Shown here: positions 57,919 to 64,000 of the stretch, piece by piece
Layout of the letters: each line of letters opens with the position of its first letter
How positions within the stretch are numbered: the first letter of the stretch is position 1
DNA from: Bacteroidaceae bacterium
GTDB lineage: Bacteria; Bacteroidota; Bacteroidia; Bacteroidales; Bacteroidaceae
Reading direction: 5' to 3'
NCBI GenBank assembly: GCA_017469685.1
Contig: JAFUFW010000018.1
Coordinates: forward strand, 1 to 64,000
DNA: 64,000 bases
Translations under genes and position numbers: made by a program
Notes under the pieces: model-generated
What the model was told of the DNA's origin: nothing
Databases searched by the model: none
The model's input: only the letters and a program-made list of their open reading frames with translations

Positions 57919-59289
57919 ATGGAAAACAACGACGAGAAATGGCGCGATAACTTCGCGCAGAATGACAGCGAACAAGAAAGTAAAAGCTATGGAAATCAAG
58001 GACGCACACCGCGTCCGCGTATTCAGCGCCCAGTCTACGGCAGCAATGCCGACGGCGAACGCCGCACATTCCAGCCACGCAACAACTACAACCGCGAAGG
58101 GGGTTACCAGCCACGCAACAGCCGCGAGGGAGGATACCAACAGCGCGAAGGAGGTTACCAGCCACGATTCAACCGCGAGGGAGGATACCAGCAGCGCGAA
58201 GTAGGATACCAGCCTCGATTCAACCGCGAGGGAGGATACCAGCAGCGCGAGGGAGGATACCAGCCACGATTCAACCGCGAAGGAGGATACGGCCAGCAGC
58301 GCGAGGGAGGATATCAGCCACGCAACAACTTCCGCCGCGAAGGAGGATTCCAGCAACGCGAGGGAGGATACCAGCCACGATTCAACCGCGAAGGAGGATA
58401 CGGCCAGCAGCGCGGAGGCTACCAGCAGAGAGGCGGCTACCAGCAGAGAGGCGGTTTCCAACAACGCGGGGGCTTCCAACAGCGCCGCCCACGCACCGCA
58501 GGCTACGACCCCAACGCCAAGTATAGCTTCAAGAAACGCATAGAATACTCCGAGGCTCATATCGATCCCGAAGCCCCCATCCGCCTGAACAAGTTCCTCG
58601 CAAATGCAGGCGTATGCTCACGCCGCGAGGCCGACACCTTCATCGAGGCAGGCGTAGTCACTGTCAACGGCGTTGTCGTCACCGAGCTCGGCACAAAGGT
58701 CAAGCGCACTGACGAGGTCAAGTTCCACGACCAGCCCGTGAAAATCGAGAAGAAAGTCTACGTGCTGCTCAACAAGCCCAAGGATTACGTCACCACCAGC
58801 GACGATCCCCAGAACCGCAAGACCGTCATGGACCTTGTCAAGAGCGCTTGCGACGAGCGCATCTACCCCGTAGGACGTCTCGACCGCAACACGACGGGCG
58901 TGCTCCTGCTCACCAACGACGGCGAGCTCGCATCCAAGCTCACACACCCCCAGTTCCTAAAGAAGAAAGTCTACCACGTCACCTGTGACAAAGCCGTAAC
59001 CGCCGCCGACATGCGTCAGATAGCTGAAGGCATACAGCTCGACGATGGTGAGATCCACGCCGACGCCGTAGAGTACGCCCACGCAACCGACAAGAAGCAG
59101 GTAGGCATCGAGATCCACAGCGGCCGCAACCGCATCGTGCGCCGCATCTTCGAGCACCTCGGCTACAAAGTCACCAAGCTCGACCGCGTACTTTTCGCCG
59201 GACTGACAAAGAAGAACGTCAAGCGCGGCGACTGGCGCTACCTCACTGAGCAGGAAGTGAACATGCTGCGCATGGGGGCGTTTGAATAA
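57919..59289 (+). CDS. RsuA/RluB-type pseudouridine synthase with Arg/Gly-rich repeat arm
   Basis: 456 residues. Residues 1-195 are disordered and repetitive: units like NREGGYQQREGGYQPRF recur about eight times, with shorter QQRGGY units at the end. The S4 RNA-binding domain begins near 221 (IRLNKFLANAGVCSRREADT) and the catalytic domain follows, with the key Asp about 320 in GRLDRNTTGVLLLTNDGEL and KVYHVTCDK, GRNRIVRRIFEHLGYKV. It should modify 23S or 16S rRNA. The arm resembles eukaryotic RGG boxes and may hold RNA non-specifically (inference). The DNA of the repeat has 36-45 bp tandem periods and may vary in copy number. Co-transcribed with purB. Confidence 0.92.
   Translation: MENNDEKWRDNFAQNDSEQESKSYGNQGRTPRPRIQRPVYGSNADGERRTFQPRNNYNREGGYQPRNSREGGYQQREGGYQPRFNREGGYQQREVGYQPRFNREGGYQQREGGYQPRFNREGGYGQQREGGYQPRNNFRREGGFQQREGGYQPRFNREGGYGQQRGGYQQRGGYQQRGGFQQRGGFQQRRPRTAGYDPNAKYSFKKRIEYSEAHIDPEAPIRLNKFLANAGVCSRREADTFIEAGVVTVNGVVVTELGTKVKRTDEVKFHDQPVKIEKKVYVLLNKPKDYVTTSDDPQNRKTVMDLVKSACDERIYPVGRLDRNTTGVLLLTNDGELASKLTHPQFLKKKVYHVTCDKAVTAADMRQIAEGIQLDDGEIHADAVEYAHATDKKQVGIEIHSGRNRIVRRIFEHLGYKVTKLDRVLFAGLTKKNVKRGDWRYLTEQEVNMLRMGAFE
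58096..58485 (+). repeat. Coding tandem repeat for the EGGYQ-type arm
   Basis: Tandem, slightly diverged units with the core GAGGGAGGATACCAG encode (R)EGGYQQ and (R)EGGYQPRFN. Longer blocks such as CCACGATTCAACCGCGA recur at 58164, 58216, 58266 and 58376. Confidence 0.8.
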
Positions 59290-59326
59290 TTGAAAATTTA
59301 CAATTGATAATTGAAAATTTACAATG
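59285..59326. repeat. AATTGAA/AATTTAC heptamer tract abutting the asnS start
   Basis: 7-nt units AATTGAA, AATTTAC, AATTGAT, AATTGAA, AATTTAC run from 59288 to the ATG at 59324; TAATTGAAAATTTACAA repeats at 21-nt spacing (59287, 59308). The tract is the whole gap between the pseudouridine synthase gene and asnS, so it forms the asnS translation-initiation region. Confidence 0.7.
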
Positions 59327-60775
59327 AAGAGGACAAAAGTCATTGACGCGCTGAAGCGTACCGACTTCGGCAGCGAGATAACAGTCATGGGCTGGGTGCG
59401 CTCCAAGCGCGGCTCAAAAGGCATATTCTTTATCGCTCTCAACGACGGCTCTACAATCAAGAACATACAGGTTGTGGGCGAAGACCAGAACTTCAATGAG
59501 GAGACGGTGAAACAAATCACCACCGGAGCCTGTCTGAAGGTCGACGGTGTATTGGTGGAGAGTCCCGCTGCTGGGCAGGCCGTAGAAATCCAGGCCACTC
59601 AGATAGAGGTGCTGGGACCATGCGACAGCTCCTACCCCATGCAGAAGAAAGGGCAGACCTTTGAATTCATGCGTCAGCACGCCCACATGCGCCTGCGCAC
59701 TAACACCTTCGGCGCTGTCATGCGCATACGCCACAATATGGCCATGGCCATCCACACCTACTTCCACCAGCACGGCTTCTTCTACTTCAACACGCCCCTC
59801 ATCACAGCCTCCGACTGCGAAGGTGCTGGCAACATGTTCCAGGTGACGACCAAGAACCTCTACGACCTCCATAAGGACGAAGCCGGGAAGATCATCTACG
59901 ACGACGACTTCTTCGGCGAACAGACCTCACTCACCGTCAGCGGACAGCTCGAGGGTGAGCTCGGAGCCACCGCCCTCGGAGCCATCTACACCTTCGGCCC
60001 CACCTTCCGCGCCGAGAACTCCAACACACCCCGCCATCTGGCAGAGTTCTGGATGATAGAGCCCGAAGTGGCCTTCCTCGACCAGGAAGAGCTGATGGAC
60101 CTTGAGGAGGACTTCATCAAATACTGCGTCCGTTGGGCTCTCGACAACTGCCAGGACGACCTCGAATTCCTCAACCGCATGATCGACAAGACCCTCATCG
60201 AGCGCCTCGAAGGCGTGCTGCGCGAGGACTTCGTACGCCTGCCCTACACCGAAGGCATACGCATCTTGCAGGAAGCTATTCAGAACGGCAAGAAATTTGA
60301 ATTCCCATGCCAGTGGGGCGACGACCTGGCCTCGGAGCACGAGCGCTACCTCGTAGAGGAGCTCTTCCGCAAGCCCGTCATCATGACCGACTACCCGCGC
60401 GCCTTCAAGTCGTTCTACATGAAGCAGAACGCACCCGTCGATGCCGCCAACCCCGAAGGAGCATCCGTAGGCTACCGCGGCGCCGTGGCCCCCGGCCCCA
60501 CCATGCAGGGCACCGACGTCCTCTTCCCCGCCATCGGCGAGATAATAGGCGGCAGCGTCCGCGAAGAGGACTACGACAAGCTTAACGCTGAGATAGACCG
60601 CCGCCAGATGGACAAGACCCATCTCTGGTGGTACGTCGACACGCGCCGCTGGGGCAGCTGTCCTCACGCAGGCTTCGGCCTTGGCTTCGAGCGCCTCATT
60701 CTCTTCGTAACAGGTATGCAGAACATCCGCGACGTAATACCATTCCCGCGCACACCAAAGAACGCAGCATTCTGA
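59324..60775 (+). CDS. asnS: Asparagine--tRNA ligase
   Basis: 483 residues, class IIb synthetase. The N-terminal OB anticodon-binding domain (about 15-115) starts [20 protein letters not shown]. Motif 2 is in [20 protein letters not shown], followed by [10 protein letters not shown], and motif 3 in [35 protein letters not shown] is the usual AsnRS ending. It charges tRNA-Asn with asparagine. It follows the pseudouridine synthase gene after a 34-bp heptamer tract and is closed by a strong terminator. Confidence 0.96.
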   Translation: MKRTKVIDALKRTDFGSEITVMGWVRSKRGSKGIFFIALNDGSTIKNIQVVGEDQNFNEETVKQITTGACLKVDGVLVESPAAGQAVEIQATQIEVLGPCDSSYPMQKKGQTFEFMRQHAHMRLRTNTFGAVMRIRHNMAMAIHTYFHQHGFFYFNTPLITASDCEGAGNMFQVTTKNLYDLHKDEAGKIIYDDDFFGEQTSLTVSGQLEGELGATALGAIYTFGPTFRAENSNTPRHLAEFWMIEPEVAFLDQEELMDLEEDFIKYCVRWALDNCQDDLEFLNRMIDKTLIERLEGVLREDFVRLPYTEGIRILQEAIQNGKKFEFPCQWGDDLASEHERYLVEELFRKPVIMTDYPRAFKSFYMKQNAPVDAANPEGASVGYRGAVAPGPTMQGTDVLFPAIGEIIGGSVREEDYDKLNAEIDRRQMDKTHLWWYVDTRRWGSCPHAGFGLGFERLILFVTGMQNIRDVIPFPRTPKNAAF

Positions 60776-60784
60776 TATAAAAAA

Positions 60785-60821
60785 AATAAAAGCTCCGCGA
60801 CAATGTCGCGGAGCTTTTATT
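60785..60821. terminator. Strong terminator after asnS
   Basis: A long perfect stem, AAAAGCTCCGCGA with TCGCGGAGCTTTT and flanking A/T pairs (60785-60821), with T-rich sequence on both sides. It also serves the convergent lipoprotein gene ending at 60855. Confidence 0.9.
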
Positions 60822-60854
60822 ATTATTTATATATTATTTATAGCCCAAAGTCAA

Positions 60855-61319
60855 TCAGTACTCGCCTGCAGCGTCGATGTCGAGTTTTCGGACGTAGAAC
60901 TTGGCCTTGGCGCAGAGCTCGTCGAAGTGCTGACGCATGTTGAAGAGTAGGCGCTGTTGGGAGTAGTAGGCCTCGTTGGTCTGTCCGCCCATGCGAGGCA
61001 TCATCTGCTCGAAGGCCAGCTGCTCTGCCTTGAGGCGCTGCGCGTAGCGTGCAATGCTGTCGCGCGTCTCCATGAGCTCTACGCTGTCGAGCGTGAGTAT
61101 GGCGGCTCGGCGCACGGTGAGGGCCGTGGGATGCTGGCGGCGGAGGCTGAGGATGCTGTCGCGCGCGGCAGCATAGTTCTTCTGCTCCATCAGCTGGCGT
61201 GCCTCATCGAGCTGCATGGCTGCCTGTATGTCGGTAGCTTCTTCTGCTGACTTGCACGAAGAGAGCAGAAGCGGCAGCATGACTGCGAAAGAGAATAATA
61301 TGTAAGCATGGCGTATCAT
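60855..61319 (-). CDS. Small coiled-coil-like lipoprotein
   Basis: 154 residues from ATG 61319 (a GTG three codons earlier overlaps the promoter). Lipobox LLLSSC with Cys21. The mature protein is almost all helix, with heptad-like Leu/Ala spacing: AAMQLDEARQLMEQKNYAAA, ARDSILSLRRQHPTAL, then RYAQRLKAEQLAFEQMMPRM. This resembles a single TPR-like hairpin followed by a coiled coil. Function unknown. The -7 motif at 61328-61335 would place the transcript start within a few bases of the ATG, so the mRNA may be leaderless. It converges with asnS. Confidence 0.65.
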   Translation of the reverse strand: MIRHAYILFSFAVMLPLLLSSCKSAEEATDIQAAMQLDEARQLMEQKNYAAARDSILSLRRQHPTALTVRRAAILTLDSVELMETRDSIARYAQRLKAEQLAFEQMMPRMGGQTNEAYYSQQRLLFNMRQHFDELCAKAKFYVRKLDIDAAGEY

Positions 61320-61327
61320 TGCGGACA

Positions 61328-61335
61328 CAAAAGTA
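61328..61335 (-). promoter_or_regulatory. -7 promoter motif of the 60855 lipoprotein gene
   Basis: Minus-strand TACTTTTG, exact match to TAnnTTTG, only 8 bp upstream of the ATG at 61319. Confidence 0.6.
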
Positions 61336-61373
61336 GTTAATTAAGAGAAAAGAGAAAAACGAAAATCGAAAAA

Positions 61374-61408
61374 GTTCTTCGTTCATAGCTCAAAGTTCAA
61401 AGTTTTTA
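61374..61408. repeat. GTTCAAA heptamer tract upstream of the CCA-adding enzyme gene
   Basis: Units GTTCTTC, GTTCATA, GCTCAAA, GTTCAAA, GTTTTTA begin at 61374, 61381, 61388, 61395 and 61402, an exact 7-nt period ending 3 bp before the -7 motif. Confidence 0.6.
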
Positions 61409-61410
61409 AT

Positions 61411-61418
61411 TACTTTTG
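61411..61418 (+). promoter_or_regulatory. -7 promoter motif of the CCA-adding enzyme gene
   Basis: TACTTTTG followed by CCGCG, 29 bp before the ATG at 61448. Confidence 0.65.
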
Positions 61419-61447
61419 CCGCGTTTTTAACAAGGCTTAATAATCTC

Positions 61448-62950
61448 ATGCGACATCTTGACCGCGCACAACTCTCCGAACTGCTCTCGGCTGACATCTT
61501 CCACCTCATCGGCAACACGGCCGACGATATGGGCGTTGAAGCCTACGTCGTTGGTGGCTACGTACGCGACCTATTCCTTGAGCGGCCGTCGAAGGACATC
61601 GACGTGGTGTGCGTAGGCAGCGGGATAGAACTGGCCAGAGCTGTGGCAAAGCGCATAGGCCGAAGGGCACGCCTGAGCGTTTTTCGCAACTTCGGCACGG
61701 CGCAGGTTAAGATTAACATGGGAGCAGAACGCTCTGCGACGAAAGGGGACGCTTCCATGAGCGGAGAGAGCCCGAAGAACGAGACTATGGAGCTGGAGTT
61801 CGTAGGTGCACGCCGCGAGAGCTACAGCCACGACTCGCGCAAACCCATCGTGGAGGACGGCACGCTGGAAGACGACCAGCAGCGGCGCGACTTCACCATC
61901 AACGCACTGGCCGTGTGCCTGAATGCAGGGCGCTTCGGCGAACTCGTGGACCCGTTCGACGGCGTTTGGGACCTCGAGGACCGTATCATAGCCACGCCCT
62001 TGGACCCCGACGTGACGTTCTCCGACGACCCTCTGCGCATGATGCGTGCCATACGCTTCGCCACACAGCTCAACTTCGAGATAGAACCTGAGACTTTCGA
62101 AGCGCTACACCGCAACCGCAAGCGCATCAGCATCGTCTCGGGCGAGCGCATTGCCGACGAGATACAGAAGATAATGGATTCCGACGCACCGTCACGGGGA
62201 TGGGAGCTGATGTTCCAGTGTGGCCTGCTCGACATCATCTTCCCCGAGCTGGCAGCCATGCAGGGCGTGGAGAAGCGCGGAGGACGTGCCCACAAGGATA
62301 ACTTATGGCACACGCTGGAGGTGCTGACAAATGTCGTCAAGGCGAAGGCACCTCTTTGGCTGCGCTGGGCGGCGCTGCTCCACGACATTGGGAAACCGCG
62401 CTCAAAGCGCTGGGACCCCGTGCAGGGCTGGACGTTCCACAACCACAACTACATAGGCGAGAAGATGGTGCCGCAGATATTCCGCCGCCTGAAGCTGCCC
62501 CTGGACGAGCGCATGAAATACGTTGAGAAGCTCGTGGGCCTGCACATGCGACCCATTGCCATTGCCGACGACGAAGTGACAGACTCGGCCGTGCGGCGCC
62601 TCCTTTTTGAAGCCGGCGACGACATCGACGACCTTATGCTACTCTGCGAGGCCGACATTACATCTAAGAACGAGCAGCGCAAGCAGCGCTTCCTCGACAA
62701 CTTCCAGCTCGTGCGCCAGAAGCTCATCGACCTTGAGGAGCGCGACCGCATTCGCAACTTCCAGCCGCCGGTGACGGGCGACGAGATAATGGCGCGCTAC
62801 GGCCTCCAGCCCTCACGCCCAGTTGGCGTGCTGAAGGAAGCGGTGAAGGACGCCATCCTCGACGGCCTCATCCCCAACGAGCACGACGCCGCCCTCGCCT
62901 TCGTGGACAAGGAGGCGGCCAAGATGGGACTGATTATCATGGGAAGTTAA
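61448..62950 (+). CDS. cca: CCA tRNA nucleotidyltransferase with HD domain
   Basis: 500 residues. The nucleotidyltransferase head has YVVGGYVRDLFL (Gly36-Gly37) and the metal-binding Asp50 and Asp52 in KDIDVVC. QQRRDFTINAL and DDPLRMMRAIRFATQL are the second and third head/neck motifs of the class II polymerase family. From about 280 an HD phosphohydrolase domain follows (RAHKDNLWHTLEVL, WAALLHDIGKP). It adds or repairs the 3' CCA of tRNAs. A poly(A) polymerase is the alternative in this superfamily, but length and HD domain favour the CCA enzyme. Residues 97-113 (TKGDASMSGESPKNE) are an unusual polar insert. Single gene upstream of umuD. Confidence 0.9.
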   Translation: MRHLDRAQLSELLSADIFHLIGNTADDMGVEAYVVGGYVRDLFLERPSKDIDVVCVGSGIELARAVAKRIGRRARLSVFRNFGTAQVKINMGAERSATKGDASMSGESPKNETMELEFVGARRESYSHDSRKPIVEDGTLEDDQQRRDFTINALAVCLNAGRFGELVDPFDGVWDLEDRIIATPLDPDVTFSDDPLRMMRAIRFATQLNFEIEPETFEALHRNRKRISIVSGERIADEIQKIMDSDAPSRGWELMFQCGLLDIIFPELAAMQGVEKRGGRAHKDNLWHTLEVLTNVVKAKAPLWLRWAALLHDIGKPRSKRWDPVQGWTFHNHNYIGEKMVPQIFRRLKLPLDERMKYVEKLVGLHMRPIAIADDEVTDSAVRRLLFEAGDDIDDLMLLCEADITSKNEQRKQRFLDNFQLVRQKLIDLEERDRIRNFQPPVTGDEIMARYGLQPSRPVGVLKEAVKDAILDGLIPNEHDAALAFVDKEAAKMGLIIMGS

Positions 62951-63050
62951 AGACAGATGTTTTGGAGGCGGTTGGCAGGAAGTCAAAGGGGGCATTGGAA
63001 ACCAATATTATTACCTCCTTGCGTACGGTTTGGCCCGTGATGAAAACGAC

Positions 63051-63509
63051 ATGAATAACGAAGTAGAATTTCTTACCATAGAGGTGGAGGCGGAAATGAA
63101 ACTGCCCTATTATCCCGAAGGCATTCGGGCCGGATTCCCATCGCCGGCCACCGACTATGAGGAAGAGGCCATTGACCTCAACCGCGAACTCATCCGCCAT
63201 CGCGAGGCAACCTTTTATGCCCGCGTCAAGGGCGACTCGATGATTGACGCCGGCATACACCCAGGCGACCTCCTCATTGTGGACCGCGCCTTGGAACCCA
63301 AGCACGGCGACATAGTTGTAGCCTTTGTGGGCGGCGAGGAAGATGGCTTTACAATCAAGGAGCTCGACCTCTCAGAACGCGAGCGGGGCCGCGTGTGGCT
63401 CGTGCCACACAACAGTGCCTACGAGCGCATACAAATAACGCCCGAACAGTCGAGCGTTATCTGGGGGGTAGTCACCTATTGCATACACAGCAGCCTGCGA
63501 CACGGTTAA
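63051..63509 (+). CDS. umuD: UmuD-type S24 self-cleaving peptidase
   Basis: 152 residues from ATG 63051. A LexA/UmuD fold: cleavage site Ala27-Gly28 in IRAGFPSPA, nucleophile Ser63 in [11 protein letters not shown], general base Lys103 in FTIKELD. There is no N-terminal DNA-binding domain, so it is UmuD and not LexA. After RecA-stimulated cleavage it pairs with UmuC to make the mutagenic polymerase V. umuC starts 86 bp downstream. I see no recognisable SOS operator in the 100-bp leader; Bacteroidota lack the well-known LexA boxes. Confidence 0.92.
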   Translation: MNNEVEFLTIEVEAEMKLPYYPEGIRAGFPSPATDYEEEAIDLNRELIRHREATFYARVKGDSMIDAGIHPGDLLIVDRALEPKHGDIVVAFVGGEEDGFTIKELDLSERERGRVWLVPHNSAYERIQITPEQSSVIWGVVTYCIHSSLRHG

Positions 63510-63594
63510 GTTCTCAAGTTCCGCCTGCAGTGAGTTCTTGACTTCTTTAACATCCATAACATCCGATACTGGAAGCGTTTTTAATCCCCTAACA

Positions 63595-64000
63595 ATGTAC
63601 GCTCTCGTAGACTGCGACAACTGCTACGTCTCATGCGAAAGAGTCTTTAACCCACGGCTCGAAGGAAAAGCGGTCGTTGTGCTATCTAACAATGACGGTT
63701 GCGTCGTGGCCCGCTCACCTGAAGCCAAGGCTTTGGGCGTACCCGAAGGCCTGCCCTTCTATCAACTGGCGGAACGCTTCCCTGGCAAGGAGATACACGT
63801 CTTGAGTAGCAACTACACATTGTACGGCGATATGTCTGCCCGCGTGATGAGCCTCTTACGCGCGAGCGCGCCCGACATATTTATATATAGTATCGACGAA
63901 GCCTTCCTCACCCTGCCCGAATCAGAATACGTGTACTTCAACCCAAAGACGTGGGGCGAGACGTTGGCAGCCAAGGTGAAGCGGTGGACGGGTATGCCCG
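63595..64000 (+). CDS. umuC: UmuC-type Y-family DNA polymerase, N-terminal part
   Basis: Starts at ATG 63595 and runs off the right edge (135 residues seen). Palm-domain landmarks: [18 protein letters not shown] with the first catalytic Asp, [15 protein letters not shown], and [13 protein letters not shown] with the second acidic pair. The steric-gate Tyr/Phe region is in DNCYVSCE. As the catalytic subunit of polymerase V it copies across lesions together with cleaved UmuD, encoded just upstream. Confidence 0.93.
   Translation, partial: MYALVDCDNCYVSCERVFNPRLEGKAVVVLSNNDGCVVARSPEAKALGVPEGLPFYQLAERFPGKEIHVLSSNYTLYGDMSARVMSLLRASAPDIFIYSIDEAFLTLPESEYVYFNPKTWGETLAAKVKRWTGMP

Noticed and set aside
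63372..63620. 82-codon minus-strand frame over the umuD-umuC junction
   Set aside because: It overlaps the ends of two well-supported genes on the other strand and has no family match.

Overview
The window is a piece of a Bacteroidota chromosome, most likely order Bacteroidales and Prevotellaceae-like. The support is a SusC/SusD pair, BACON, DUF4302 and Omp28-type proteins, a ruvA-sprA neighbourhood, lysine-rich C-terminal tails of the type IX secretion (T9SS) kind, and many promoters with the Bacteroidota -7 motif TAnnTTTG. Base composition looks GC-rich for the phylum, except for one AT-rich frameshifted gene at 37974-38851. I saw no tRNA, rRNA, CRISPR array or insertion sequence. The first gene (helicase) and the last (umuC) run off the edges.

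Layout. 1-2382: helicase tail and an Omp28-like thioredoxin-fold protein. 2553-17864 (minus): one long apparent operon read from the right: SusC, SusD, a zinc metallopeptidase lipoprotein, DUF4302 lipoprotein, BACON lipoprotein, TlpA-type thioredoxin, DUF6029-like barrel, two Omp28-like CxxC proteins, an InlB-repeat-like protein and a small peptide. A POT oligopeptide transporter lies just upstream on the same strand. 19921-22889: TrkH and a PurF-like protein that lacks the glutaminase cysteine. 23169-34212 (minus): pectin-related genes (GH51, PL11 rhamnogalacturonan lyase, a Cthe_2159-type pectate-binding protein, GH27 alpha-galactosidase) with a DUF2461 gene. 34414-37642: purN, phosphoesterase, glycerate kinase, MGMT-type protein. 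About 37779-37964: a structured RNA, best guess 6S RNA. 38917-43785 (minus): etfB-etfA-small membrane protein-acyl-CoA dehydrogenase-phosphatase operon. 44044-48395: HerA-like ATPase, a double CE12 esterase, ruvA. 48505-56385: giant sprA, the T9SS translocon. 56564-64000: purB, a pseudouridine synthase with an Arg/Gly-rich repeat arm, asnS, a lipoprotein, CCA-adding enzyme, umuD and partial umuC.

How it fits together. SprA would export the proteins carrying GIYI-NGKK-type tails (487, 3132, 4662, 25280 and 31645 genes). The dispersed GH51/PL11/GH27/CE12/Cthe_2159 set points to growth on rhamnogalacturonan-I pectin. The SusCD-metallopeptidase-thioredoxin operon beside a POT transporter suggests a peptide or thiol-rich protein acquisition system (inference).

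The most unusual non-coding content is repetitive. Three arrays of an exact 22-bp period carry the palindrome AACCCTTAAGGGTT, each just past a stop codon. Several sequence-unrelated families of 7-bp (heptamer) repeats sit in leaders and, in frame, inside T9SS tails. A CCTCCCTG-GAGGGAGG element is read in the same frame in the N-termini of three secreted proteins.
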